64,000 bases of DNA from Cannabis sativa (GCF_029168945.1 NC_083603.1:36367396-36431395); one strand, 5' to 3'. Numbered from the stretch's first letter, positions 10,616 to 23,040 are shown. Program-made: numbers and translations. The notes: generated by a model from the sequence alone, not told the origin.

Positions 10616-11721
10616 GCAGAATTTCAAAAATTCATAATTCAACCAAATCACACCCAAACAACCTCAAACCTTCCAGACCTGTTCTATAGGACCCAAATAA
10701 CATATCTAAAGCAACAAAACCGAGCTTCACACACAGAAACTCATTTCACCATTAAAGGTCAAAGATTGAGTTCTAAACTCAAAACTTGACTAAACAACAT
10801 AACAAGCATCAAACCTAGATTAAAACTACCTAAACATGCATACTAAAGCTGCAGAAAACCAAAACAAACTCATGCAATAATCACAGCCACCAAAATCTCA
10901 ATTTCACTTTGAAAAACCAAACCTTTGCATAGAAAAACCATAACTATAATCAATCTAACTAACAAGCACCACAAGTAGCTTAATTAACCTCAAATTATCA
11001 TGCTTTAACTACAGAATTAATCATCAAAAACCCGCAGCAAGAACAACTTAAAACTAAGCATGCAACCTACCATATCTCTTCAAAAATTCAAGAAAACATA
11101 CAAGAAAGGTGTAGAAAACACACCAACAACTATGAACACTTAAACTTGCTAAGGAGGGCTTGAAATCCAAGAGGAAAATCCTCTTTTCTTGCTGCTCAAA
11201 GGGGGCCGAAAAAGAGAGGAAAACAAAGAGAGTTTTGAGAAATTTTCTATTTTTTCTAACTTTGATTTTTGAATAAAAAAAAGAATTAATATTATTCCCA
11301 TATATTTCAACCAACACTTAATGAAATAAAACACAAAAATCAACTAAATAAAGTCCACTAAAGGACAAAATATCATTGGGGCAAAAAGACCAATTTGCCC
11401 CTCCACACAAAATAACATAATTAACGCTAAAGGGGTATTTTTGGGAAATTCTAAATTCCCGGCCATTCCCGACATTCCCAATGTCTAATAAACTATCCCA
11501 AACTACTAACATACTAAGTTGTGATTTTACTGAGCCAAACACCGAGTTCCATGTTACCGGGCACCCATAAATGCAAAATTATGAAAACTACTAAATGACA
11601 TAAAAATGCATCTCAGAATTCAATAGTAACAGTATAAATAATTATTTAAATAGCTATAAATAATTTCATAATTAAACGTGATTAACTGCTAATTTCCAAA
11701 TTAAACTAAGCGGTCTTTACA

Positions 11722-11736
11722 ACTATTCCCCCCTTA
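11722..11736 (-). other. TK2 polypurine tract
   Basis: On the minus strand AAGGGGGGAATAGT directly precedes the 3' LTR. Confidence 0.85.
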
Positions 11737-11779
11737 AAAGGATTTCGTCCCCGAAATCTAACCTGAATAACTCTGGATA

Positions 11780-12844
11780 TTAAGCTTTCATATCTGATTC
11801 TAACTCCCAGGTGGCTTCCTCCACCTTGCTGTTTCTCCAGAGAACTTTGACCAATACTATGGTCTTATTCCGAAGGACTTTCTCCTTTCTATCCAGGATC
11901 TGCACTGACTGTTCTTCGTAAGACATATCTGGCTGCAGTTCTAGGCTCTCATAACCGAGTATATGAGAGGGATCTGAAACATATTTTCTCAACATCGAGA
12001 CATGGAATACGTTGTGAACTGCTGATAAAGCTGGAGGCAATGCTAACCGGTATGCCACTTGACCTATCTACTCGAGAATCTCGAAAGGTCCTGTAAATCT
12101 AGGACATAACTTGCCTCTTTTCCCGAAACGTTTGATCCCCTTCATCAGAGATACCCGTAAAAACACATGGTCCCCTACTTGGAACTCAACAACTCTGCGT
12201 TTCGGATCTGCATAACTTTTCTGTCTACTCTGCGAGGTGAGCATTCTAACTTTTATCTATTCTATTGCCTCATTGGTCCGCTACACTGACTGTGGACCTA
12301 AGTATTTTCTCTCCCCTGTTTCATCCCAGTGGATGGGAGATCTACATTTCCTACCGTATAACAGTTCATAGGGAGCCATCCCTATCGTACTCTGATAACT
12401 GTTGTTGTAAGAAAATTCTATCAACGGTAGATATTTATTCCATGAGCCTTCAAAATCCATAACACAGGCTCGCAACATGTCCTCCAATATCTGAATTGTC
12501 CTTTCGGACTGACCATCTGTCTGAGGATGGAATGTTGTACTGAATTTCAGCTTTGAACCCATTGCTCGTTGCAAACTCTGCCAAAATTTGGAGGTGAATT
12601 TCGGATCCCTATCCGAAACTATAGACTTCTGTACCCCGTGAAGTCTTACAATTTCTCTGACATACAATTCTGCCAACTGATCCACTGTAAATATTGTTCT
12701 AACAGGCAGAAAATGAGCAGATTTCGTGAATCGATCCACCATTACCCAGATGGAATCAAACAAACCCGTGGTCCTAGGTAACCCGACCACAAAATCCATC
12801 GTCATATCTTCCCACTTCCATTCCGGTAGGGTTAGAGGCTGCAA
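11780..12844 (-). pseudogene. TK2 integrase core to chromodomain-like tail (broken)
   Basis: The minus-strand frame begins after a frameshift near 12840 and carries the integrase DDE core ([24 protein letters not shown]) down to GERKYLGPQSV. A stop follows at 12281-12283. The same frame continues with further stops, including 12068-12070, into VAYRLALPPALSAVHNVFH and the chromodomain-like QILDRKEKVLRNKTIVLVK and EEATWELE, ending prematurely at 11780. Several stops sit where TK1 has CAG or AAG codons. Confidence 0.88.
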
Positions 12845-14439
12845 AAACCCTGGTGATCTCTAATGTTCAGCCTTAACTGCTGACAAGTGAGGCACCTCGA
12901 TACGAATTCTACCAAATTCTTCTTCATACCGCTCCACCAGAAGTACGGTTTAAGATCTTGGTACATCTTAGTGGTGTCGGGATGCAGAGAATAAGGGGTA
13001 GAATGAGCCTCCTCAAAGATCTCATTCCTGAGTTCCACACTATTCGGAACACAAACCCTAGCTTTATACAGAAGCATCCCGTTGTCTGACACTGAAAAAT
13101 CCCTGGCTTGACCAGCCAAAACCTCATCTCTGATCTTCATTAACTCTGGATCGGTCATCTGAGCGGCTTTAATTCTTTCCAACAGATCAGATTGCAGCGT
13201 TAAGTTGTGAAGCTGACCTACCACAAACTCAATACTGGATCTAACCATATCCTCCGCTAGCTGAGGTGAGATCTGAACCATGCTAGCTATCTGCCCGGGA
13301 CCCTTCCTGCTCAGGGCATCAGCCACTACATTGGCTTTCCCGGGGTGATAGAGAATCTCACAGTCGTAATCTTTCACTAATTCAAACCAACGTCTCAGTC
13401 TCATGTTCAAATCTTTCTGGGTAAAGAAATACTTGAGACTTTTATGGTCGGTATAGATTTCACACCTTTCTCCGTAAAGGTAATGCCGCCAAATCTTCAA
13501 TGCAAAAACCACCGCGGCCAACTCTAGATCATGAGTCGGGTATCGCTGTTCATAATCCTTTAACTGACGGGAGGCATAAGCGATAACCCGATCGGCTTGC
13601 ATCAACACACACCCCAGACCCTGTTTGGATGCATCGTAATAAACAACAAATTTTTCGTTGTCTAAAGGCAAAGCTAGCACTGGAGCGGTAATCAACCTCT
13701 GTTTCAGCTCCTGAAAACTAGCTTCGCACTTGTCTGACCAGACAAACCGCTGATTCTTCTTTGTAAGTTCGGTTAAGGGCATTGAAATTTTTGAAAACCC
13801 TTCCACGAACCTACGATAGTATCCCGCTAAACCAAAGAAGCTTCTAATCTCTGTCACTGTCTTCGGTCTCGGCCAATCCCTGACGGATTCTATCTTCCCG
13901 GGATCCACCTTGATCCCATCTTTGCTCACAATGTGCCCTAAGAAGGACACCTGAGATAGCCAAAATTCGCATTTCTTGAACTTGGCATAAAGCTTGTGTT
14001 CCCGAAGCCATTGCAGTACCATCTGAAGATGTAACTCATGCTCCTCTTCTGACTGAGAGTACACAAGGATTTCGTCGATAAACACAATCACACAGATATC
14101 AAGGAAATCCTTGAATACTCTATTCATCAAATCCATAAATGTTGCAGGAGCATTGGTTAGTCCAAACGACATAACCAGAAATTCATAATGTCCATACCTA
14201 GTGCGGAAAGCTGTCTTCGGAATGTCCTCCTCTCGGATTTTCAACTGATGATAACCCGATCGGAGATCAATCTTAGAAAAGACCGTCTTCCCCTGAAGCT
14301 GATCGAACAAATCATCGATCCTAGGTAATGGATATTTATTCTTCACTGTTAGCTTGGTCAATTCTCTGTAATTGATGCACACCCTCATAGTTCCATCTTT
14401 CTTCTTAACGAATAAAACTGGGGCTCCCCAGGGTGACAC
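12832..14439 (-). pseudogene. TK2 RT - RNase H - integrase zinc region
   Basis: A 535-codon open stretch starts at [13 protein letters not shown] and covers the RT palm, RNase H ([41 protein letters not shown]) and the integrase HHCC finger up to CLTCQQ, where a frameshift diverts it. The catalytic box reads FIDEILVYS rather than FIDDILVYS. The second aspartate is replaced by glutamate, so the enzyme would probably be inactive even if the frame were whole. Confidence 0.9.
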
Positions 14440-14440
14440 A

Positions 14441-14821
14441 CTAGGCCGAAAAAAACCCTATGTCAAGCAACCCCTGGAGCTGAATCTTTAATTCCTTAAG
14501 TTCAGCTGGAGCCATTCTATATGGAGCCTTGGAAACCGGTTCCACCCCTGGCGCCAAATCTATTACAAAGTCAATCTCCCGCTGAGGTGGTAACCCTGGA
14601 AGTTCTTCGGGAAAAACATCTAAAAATTCCCGAACCACCTTGATGTCCTCTGGCCGAATGGTATCTGGCCGAGTGGTGTCCACCACCACGGCCAGAAACC
14701 CTAAGCATCCACCTTGCAATAATTCTCTAGCTGACATGGCCGAAATCACTGGGATCCGAGATCCCCGAACTGAACTAACAAACACAAATGGTTCGTCACT
14801 TTCCGGTTGGAAGATCACCAT
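14441..14821 (-). pseudogene. TK2 protease end and RT start
   Basis: This frame lies between two frameshifts, one near 14815 after KYSAS and one near 14445 after LLDIGF. It encodes the linker [20 protein letters not shown] and the RT N-terminus [18 protein letters not shown], matching TK1 closely. Confidence 0.88.
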
Positions 14822-16110
14822 CTTTCTTTTGCAATAATACTCGCCGAATACTTCGATAGGAAATCCATTCCTAGAATAATATCGAACTCTAATAAGCTCA
14901 TCTCTATCGAGTCAGCACTTATCTCTCTACCATCCATTCTGATCGGCATAGACCTAATCCACCTTTTGGAGATAACTAACTCTCCGCCAGGTATTAGGGT
15001 TCCAATCCCTGATTCATATCTATCATACAGTCTATCCATTTTACTAAAGACTCTGGCTGCCACATAAGAATGTGTAGCTCCGAAATCAAACAGTACTGAG
15101 TAATACGAGTTATTAACTGAAAGCCGACCTTTTACAACTGAGGGGCTGGCATCTGCATCAGCCTGAGTGATGGCGAACACCCTAGCTGGAGTGGGTATCG
15201 CCGGAGCCCTCGGTGCCTCTGAGCGGAGCTGGGGACAATCCCTCTTGAAGTGTCCGGGCATGCCACAGTGAAAGCATCCCTGACCTTTACATTCACCCCG
15301 ATGGTGCCTTTTGCAGCTGGGGCACTCGGGATAGGAGGACCGGGTCTCTGCACCACTAGAACGACTACCTATATTCTGGTTCCCTCGGAACCTCTTGTTC
15401 TGACTCGAGCCACCGGATGCAGTGGATGCTCTCCTCTTCTAGTCCATGGCCGAACCACTACTCCCCCTACTAAAGCCTGATGCAGGAGGGGTAGGAGCTC
15501 CGCCACTCGCCGGAGTACTAGCTGACTCCGACATACACCTAACTGCGCCCTCAGCTCGCAGTGCCTTCTCCACCATCTCAGCATAGGTGGTCTTGTCGTC
15601 AGTGGTGATCATCAAGTCATGTTTAATCTTCGCATTTAACCCATCCAGGTACTTCTCTTTCTTGCTGAAGTCGGTTGGCACTATTCCCGAGGCTAACCTC
15701 GCCAACCGGTCGAACTGAGTAGTATACTCGGTCACGCTCATATTCTCTCGCTGGGTTAGGTGGGCGAACTCTTTCCTCTTGGCGCTTCTGACCGCCTCGT
15801 TATAATACTTGGCGTTAAAGAGTTCCTGGAAATTTTCCCAGGTCATGGCGGTGACGTCATGGATCTGAGACACCATGTCCCACCAGACCTGAGCGTCTTC
15901 CTGAAACTGGAAAGTGGCACACACCACTCTGTCATTACTGGTGACACCCATAAAATTCAGAATTTTGGTGATCACCGTTAGCCACTGTTCGGCCTTCATC
16001 ACATCTGGACCTCCCAGAAAGACCGGAGGTGCTTGCTTCCGGAACCGTTCATACAGAGGTTCCATTTTGTTGGCCGCCATAGGTGCCACTGGAACTACTG
16101 GCACAGGCAC
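14815..16110 (-). pseudogene. TK2 gag and protease start (N-terminally truncated)
   Basis: A single frame runs from 16110 to 14815 with a nonsense codon at 15439-15441. It contains the gag domain ([14 protein letters not shown]..., [20 protein letters not shown]), the CCHC knuckle just upstream of the HFKRDCPQL stretch near 15250, and the protease site. That site reads FDFGATHSY, with the serine of the usual DSGA replaced by phenylalanine. The gag start is absent because a deletion joins the coding sequence to the LTR near 16122. Confidence 0.88.
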
Positions 16111-16121
16111 TGCAGGAGCCC

Positions 16122-17800
16122 CAAGTATCAGCCTAATCGGTCGAACCGGTCATACTCCGGCTGCTGGTCATACTCCAGCCTGTACCGACGTGATACAGTG
16201 TCAGCCTAATCGGTCGAACCGGTCATACTCCGGCTGCTGGTCATACTCCAGCCTGTACCGACGTGACACAGTCGGATGGTTCGAAGCCAACATACATATC
16301 TAATGTAATCTAACAGGCTTCCTACATGCACGCTAAACATGTAATCTACATATGCATTACTGTTATACTAATCTTACCTGGGTTTCGAATTCAGGTGTGC
16401 CGGTCAACCTGACTGGAACTATCTGCGCGGCGGATTACAGGCTCCTAAATCATAAAAATCACAACACTATAAGTGATACGATAAATCACTTCCCGGGGAC
16501 TTAAACTAGGAACTAAAAGTTTCCCTATCGAGAAAAAGCATGGCAATACCCCAAATAACATAAAAACGAGGAAATCTAGGGTTCCTGAAATTTCCCCAAC
16601 CGGTAGACCGGTTGCCCAACCGGAATTCCGGTTCTGGGAATTTTCAAAACCCATCCGGAATTTCGGATGCACAACCGAAATTCCGGTTCCTCGCAGGCAG
16701 AATTTCAAAAATTCATAATTCAACCAAATCACACCCAAACAACCTCAAACCTTCCAGACCTGTTCTATAGGACCCAAATAACATATCTAAAGCAACAAAA
16801 CCGAGCTTCACACACAGAAACTCATTTCACCATTAAAGGTCAAAGATTGAGTTCTAAACTCAAAACTTGACTAAACAACATAACAAGCATCAAACCTAGA
16901 TTAAAACTACCTAAACATGCATACTAAAGCTGCAGAAAACCAAAACAAACTCATGCAATAATCACAGCCACCAAAATCTCAATTTCACTTTGAAAAACCA
17001 AACCTTTGCATAGAAAAACCATAACTATAATCAATCTAACTAACAAGCACCACAAGTAGCTTAATTAACCTCAAATAATCATGCTTAACTACAGAATTAA
17101 TCATCAAAATCCCGCAGCAAGAACAACTTAAAACTAAGCATGCAACCTACCATATCTCTTCAAAAATTCAAGAAAACATACAAGAAAGGTGTAGAAAACA
17201 TACCAACAACTATGAACACTTAAACTTGCTAAGGAGGGCTTGAAATCCAAGAGGAAAATCCTCTTTTCTTGCTGCTCAAAGGGGGCCGAAAAAGAGAGGA
17301 AAACAGAGAGAGTTTTGAGAAATTTTCTATTTTTTTTAACTTTGATTTTTGAATAAAGAAAAGAATTAATATTATTCCCTTATATTTCAGCCAACACTTT
17401 ATGAAATAAAACACATAAATCAACTAAATAAAGTCCATTAAAGGACAAAATATCATTGGGGCAAAAAGACCAATTTGCCCCTCCACACAAAATAACATAA
17501 TTAACGCTAAAGGGGTATTTTTGGGAAATTCTAAATTCTCGGCCATTCCCCACATTCCCAATGTCTAATAAACCGTCCCAAACTACTATTATACTAAGTT
17601 GTGATTTTACTGAGCCAAACACCGAGTTCCATGTTACCGGGCACCGGAAATGCAAAATTATGAAAACTACTAAATGACATAAAAATGCATCTCAGAATTC
17701 AATAGTAACAGTATAAATAATTATTTAAATAGCTATAAATAATTTCATAATTAAACGTGATTAACTGCTAATTTCCAAATTAAACTAAGCGGTCTTTACA
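16122..17800 (-). repeat. TK2 5' LTR, truncated
   Basis: Matches roughly 10040-11721 of the 3' LTR, ending at the outer GGTCTTTACA. It keeps two tandem units (16127-16265), a palindrome island (about 16595-16690) and the inverted repeat at 17458-17481. The deletion breakpoint lies in the tandem array and fuses it to gag. Confidence 0.9.
16127..16270 (-). repeat. Tandem repeat array remnant in TK2 5' LTR (two units)
   Basis: Two near-identical units of about 75 bp, the rest of the array being lost with the deletion. Confidence 0.85.
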
Positions 17801-17805
17801 AATTA

Positions 17806-19267
17806 AGTACCAATTATTATATTTATTATGTTTGTATGTGTATATGTTTTTATTATTGACACAAATTATATAGTTATTTAGACTCTTTACAGAGTTATTA
17901 CTACATAAACACATGAAATTATTTCTATGTTTATGAATAATTTTTAATTCTAAAACAATTATTAAGAATTTGTTTAATAAAAGATCTCTTGATCTGATAG
18001 GGGTGGAGAAAAAGTTAAGAATAATATGCAGTTCAACGATCTTTTATATCTAATGAGCCCTAGATTATATTTCACTCCACATAATCTCTATAACACTTAG
18101 AGAATAATGATCTACATAACCTTTAGGGGTGGATCATAATCTCTATATACTTAGGGGTGGACTTTATTCCACAGCACTCTTTATGACACATAATTTTAAA
18201 CATGGAAATAATATAATAAATTAGCTATTATTAGAATAAATCCTTGATCTTGATTATATGTTCCAGTTTAGATTTACTGTTGTAATAAATAATGATACCA
18301 ATAAAGTTCTTTAATAATGTATCACACTACCTTAATTGAGTGGGAGAATATTAAAATTCTTTACCCATTCTCATTTGGTTGACACTTGTGATAGGAACTT
18401 AAGAACACCACTGATAAAACAAATCTAACCATTCACATGGATAGAAATATCTTATCAGAATTATGAGAATAAGGTAGAAGAATTCTTGCATAGTCTATTC
18501 GAATGACATGAGTCAAGATTTCTAATCCTCATAACATTTTATGGTATCTTAATTTGATTGCATAATCTCTAGCAAGTATTTTACACTTCAAAAACTGGAG
18601 TGCTATGTTGTTGACCTAGTCTTAAAGAAACTTACAGTTTCAGACTAAGACAATAAGTCACAGTAAGATATCCCTCAAAACAATAATAAGAGGTTAAAAG
18701 TTTTTTTTAACCAGACATCTGCTATTGAGTGGGAGCCATCTGAGATGCAATTAAATAAGGAACATTAGGGGACAATCAAGAAAGATTTATGAGAGTGACC
18801 TATATGTTAGATATTAAGGAACTATACATTAGTAATCCTAATATCCACACCAACTCTTTAAGAATTTGAGATGGTGGTTACTCTGGGGGTGGAGGAGTTA
18901 TTCTAGAAGAGTGTAAAAACCCATCTATAATAATTCAAGCTCCATCAGAGAAGTTATACATAACTTTGTAAATTCAAAATTACCAGAAAGTTATTTTACT
19001 GAAGAAAATTCTACACTGCATTATCTCAGTTCCATATTTTAAAATAGGAGAGATATGTCTTCTGTTTGTTCAGATGTACTTAATAAGCACTAAGGATTTC
19101 AGTATTCCTTGATGAGTGAAGCATATAGTTAAGGATGTTTCATATTGTTTTATGAACCTAGTTCCAGAAATTTGGGTGGATTCAAATATACTACACTTGA
19201 TCTGTAGATCAAGAGAAAAGATTGATTGTAATGCACAACTTGTTTTATGTTAGTGCAAGTGGGAGTT
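17806..19267 (+). pseudogene. COP-C decayed Copia pol and polypurine tract
   Basis: No open frame remains. Several stretches match the COP-A and COP-B interiors, for example the CTGATAGGGGTGGAGAAAAAG block near 17995 and ACTCTGGGGGTGGAG near 18872. The latter corresponds to the TLGGG region of Copia RNase H. The polypurine tract AAGTGGGAG is at 19257-19265, followed by the LTR. Confidence 0.72.
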
Positions 19268-21155
19268 TGTTGGGTTTTGTGCCCTAAATAAAACCCATTA
19301 CAATGGCTTATGTTAACATGTATTTTTCATGTTTATGGTTTAATATATATATATATATGCACAAAATCAGTTAAATCCAGAACATATATTTATTCACAAT
19401 TACAGTATTGTCAACACAGTGGAATGTGATTGTGATTATATGATTCAAAAGACTAAGTCCCTATTCATCAGTGTTTTGGATTTACACCGATGTGATAATC
19501 AACGATAAAGTATACTTACACTTGGAGTAAGTGTTATGTTCTTTCCAGGACATTGGTAAAGTATACTAGTTTCGAATGTATGGAGTATACATTGGACTGG
19601 ACCGATATTTAACTTGGTCAAGATATTATAAACTTACCGTTGTATCTTTCAAATCAATATCAGTAGTTGATCTTAGATTAAAAGAATCTAAATCCTGATA
19701 TGCTTAGGCTCAATCTCAGGAGTGCTATTCATGTTCTTTGATTTATTAGTTAAGCCTACTTTTGGGTTAGGGTGATACGTATATTTTGGGAACATGATAG
19801 CATGAATGAGTAGGAGCGCTGAACATAAATATGGAATCTATAGCTTCTACTGGTGTTTAGAAGTCAAGTGATGATTCCCTTCGAGCTTAGCTAAATAGAA
19901 GTAAATGGATGAGCTCTTATTTCAGTGACTATATCTTAGATCACTAAAACATCTTTTACATAGTAAGTGTTTTAAGGGGCCAAATACATTGAGGGGTGGA
20001 AACAGTAAATTTATCCCATCTCGATGTAAATCATCTATATAGAGGATCTTTGATCATATTAAGATTATAACAATGGTTAAATGAGATAGCATATCTATAT
20101 CGTGGAACATATAAAATGCTCTATATAAGTCTGAGAGTGCAATTCCAAGTTCTAAGAGTGGATTCAACAAGGAATTAATAAGTTAGGGATTTACTTGGTA
20201 AATTTGGTTCAACTTATTGGAAGCTCAGCAATATAGATCCATGGTCCCCATTCTAGTTGAGACCATACTGTTTGTAAGACTCAATAATTGATTTATGATT
20301 AGTCAATTATAATTCTAAAAGTTAGACTATGTCTAATTTGTGAATTCTCACTAAGTAGGGATGAAATCGTAAAGAAAAGGGATTCTAGGTTTATTTATTA
20401 ATTAAGAGACTCCGCATGTCTAATTAATAATTATATTAAATGACAATATTATTTAATAATCTATTTTAGTTATTAAATCATTAGTTTTGGCATTTAAATG
20501 GTTAGAATTGGAAAAATGGCATTTTTGGAGAAATAGAAATAAAATTGTGGAACTACAAAAACCATGTGAGGCCCAGTCACACCATGGCCGGCAACATGGT
20601 TGTGTGTTTCCCAGTTATTATTTTTATTTTTTAATGCCAAAATAATTACTAACCTAAACCTAGCAGTTATTTATAATTGGAAAGTGGTGGATCACACCAA
20701 ATAAGGCAGTTAATCAATTACTTAGTAAATGAGGAAAATGTTTATTTTGGAAAGTTCAGCTCTCCTTTTCCCTATATATAGCAGCCCTCCTCTCTTCCTT
20801 TTGCATGCTACCATACACGAAATACAGAGTGCAAAAGAGAGAGAAGTTTGAAATCCCAAGTGAGAGAGAAGTGCCAGCACACAGCAAACAGTACCTCAAT
20901 ACAAAATTGGAAGACTGTGAAGGATCACATCCATCTGAAGGACATTCGGGCTCAGATCTTGATTATACTCTGCAACAGAAAGGAATCAAGGGTTAGAGAT
21001 CTGAGTGGAAGGAGACATATTATTCCGCTGCACCCACTGTAAGGTTTCTTAACTTTATATGTGTTTTATTTATTATCGTTTTAGAAGTTCATATTTAGGT
21101 TGTTAATCAACATACTTGTGAGTCGATCTAAGATCTTGGTAAAATAATTCCAACG
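19268..21155 (+). repeat. COP-C 3' LTR
   Basis: Begins TGTTGGGTTTTGTGCCC and ends AAAATAATTCCAAC plus a mutated terminus. It contains a TATA-like CTATATATA (20772-20780). Short frames inside are not conserved in sister LTRs and are not called. It lies 40 bp from the oppositely oriented SOLO-1. Confidence 0.88.
20772..20780 (+). promoter_or_regulatory. TATA-like element in COP-C LTR
   Basis: CTATATATA occupies the position where the sister LTRs have CTATAAATA. Confidence 0.6.
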
Positions 21156-21195
21156 AAGGTACCGTGACTTTCGGTCTAAGAACATAAGTTATATT

Positions 21196-23035
21196 GGTTG
21201 GATATATTTTACTAGGATCTAGATTTACTACCAAGTATGTTTTATTAACATCCTAATATGAATTCTTAAACAATGAAATAAACACATAAGAGTTTAAGGA
21301 AACCTTACATTGGGTGCAACGAAATATAATGACTCCTTCCGTTCAGCTCTCTAGCCCTTGATTCCTTTCTGTAGCAGAGCATTATCAAGATCTGAACCTG
21401 GATCTTCTTCTCTCCTTCTTGTTGGTTGATTTTCCACAGTCTTACACACTATGATTGAGGTACCACTTGATGTGTGTGGGCACTACTCTATCACTCAAGG
21501 ATTTTCGAAATTTTAGAGAGGAAAAGAGAGAGAGGGGCGGCTAGGTCTTTCTGAAAGAAATCAATGTTCAAAGTCATAATTTCATGAAGCGAATACTTTC
21601 TATTTATAGAATGCCCTCTAGGTTTAGGTTAGAATTGTATGGCATTAAAATAATGAAAACTATAAATGGTAATTGCTATGCATAGTGGGCGGCCAAACAA
21701 GGGATATTGGGCCTCACTTTGCAGTTTTACCATTTTGTTATTTTTCATACCCATTTTCTCAAAAATGCCAATTTTCCAATTTAATTATTTAAATGCCAAT
21801 ACTAATTATTTAATAACTTAGAAATAATTATTAAATAATATTTCTATTTAATATATTTATTAATTTACACATGTAAAGTTTCTTAATTAATAAATAAACC
21901 TAGAATCTCTTTTCTTTACAATTTTGCCCTTGCTTAGTGAAAATTCAAAAAGTAGACATAGTCTAACTTTAGAATTATAATTGATTAATTAAAACCAATT
22001 AACTGAGTCTTACAAGCAGTATGGTCTCAACTAGTATGGGGACCATGGGTCTATATAACCGAGTTTCCAATAAGTCGAACTGAATTTACCAAGTAAATTC
22101 CCTAACTTATTAATTCCTTATTGAATCCACACTTAGAACTTGGAATCGCACTCTCAGTCATATAGAACGCTCTATATGTTCCATGATATAGATACATCAT
22201 TAGTTATCCATTGTTATAATCCTAATTTGATCAATGACCCTCTAATAGATGATCTACATTGAATAGGCACTAAGTTACCGTTACACCTTCAATGTATTTT
22301 ATCCTTAAAACACTTAGCTTTGTATAAATGATATTTTAGCGAAGTGAAATGAGATCTCCACCATTTATCTCTGTTTAGCCAAGCTCGAAGGATATCATTG
22401 TTTCACTTCTAAATTCCTATAGAAGTTATAGACTCCATATTTATGTTAGCGCTCTCACTCAATTATACTATCATGTTCCCAAAATGTACGTATCGCCCTG
22501 ACCCAAAAGTAGGCTTAACTAACAAATCAAACAACATGTATAGTACTCTTGAGATCGAACCTAACCATATCAGGATTAAGATCATTTGATCTAGGATCAA
22601 CAGGTGATATTGAATTGAATAGATATTACGGTAAATTTTAATATATTTAATCAAAGTTCAATATCGGTCCCTTCCGATGTATACTCCATACATCCGATAC
22701 TGGTAAACTTTGCCAATGCCCTGGAAAGGACATAACACTTTTCTAAGGTGTAAGAATAGCTACAACTGATTATCATGTCAGTCTAAATCCAGTGATTTGA
22801 CAAATGAGGGAATAATCTTTCGAACATATAATTAAGATTATATTCCACTATGCTGACAACACAATAATCATTAACAAATTCATATGTTCTGGACTTGAAT
22901 AAAATTCATACATTATATATATAATCATGAAATAAATCATGTGAACCATGCAACATAAAATATTATTTCTGATCTTTATTAAAAAGTAAATATGATTATA
23001 TGAAATGTGTTTTATTTAGGGCACAAAACCCAACA
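21196..23035 (-). repeat. SOLO-1: solo Copia LTR, minus strand
   Basis: Starts GGTTGGATATATTTT (first base mutated from TGTTGG) and ends GGGCACAAAACCCAACA. A perfect TSD, atatt, lies at 21191-21195 and 23036-23040, with no interior or second LTR between, so this is a recombined solo LTR. On the minus strand CTATAAATA lies at about 21600-21609. The flanks join into continuous COP-D sequence. Confidence 0.87.
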
Positions 23036-23040
23036 ATATT

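Larger units (their letters stand above)
9337..11721 (-). repeat. TK2 3' LTR (2385 bp)
   Basis: TGTAACACCC...CTTTACA on the plus strand, colinear with the TK1 LTR in reverse. It carries a four-unit tandem array, the GC-rich palindrome island and the GGGGCAAAAA/TTTGCCCC inverted repeat. The remaining sequence is AT-rich with no gene seen. Confidence 0.92.
9337..17800 (-). mobile_element. TK2: Tekay-type LTR retrotransposon, minus strand, internally deleted
   Basis: Reading on the minus strand: a truncated 5' LTR (17800-16122) is fused directly to gag, followed by protease, RT, RNase H, integrase, chromodomain-like tail, polypurine tract and a complete 3' LTR (11721-9337). A perfect TSD, aatta, lies at 9332-9336 and 17801-17805, so both outer ends are original. 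The proximal 5' LTR, primer site, leader and gag N-terminus are gone. The protein is about as similar to TK1 as members of one family, but is inactivated by several stops and frameshifts. The two LTRs differ at roughly 25 positions over the shared 1.7 kb by eye. Confidence 0.93.
8412..21155 (+). mobile_element. COP-C: Ty1/Copia element, interrupted by TK1 and TK2
   Basis: Pieces seen are gag (8420-9073), a short interior (9074-9336), then beyond TK2 a decayed pol (17806-19267), polypurine tract and 3' LTR (19268-21155). The left part and 5' LTR lie beyond TK1, outside the window. The right end reads ...CCAAC followed by G, so the terminal CA has mutated. The sequence to its right matches the interior of minus-strand COP-D, which implies that COP-C inserted into COP-D. 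Confidence 0.78.

Noticed and set aside
20805..20996. Small protein frames in Copia LTRs (20805-20996, 25025-25228, 38250-38489, 46554-46793, 63111-63368)
   Set aside because: They lie in LTR leader or U3 sequence, and sister LTRs break or change the frames; only the nearly identical COP-A LTR pair agrees with itself.
21156..21195. Short unknown spacer between two LTRs as a separate element
   Set aside because: Its reverse complement continues COP-D pol sequence (CACGGTACCTT block as in COP-A near 44992), with the SOLO-1 TSD at its edge.
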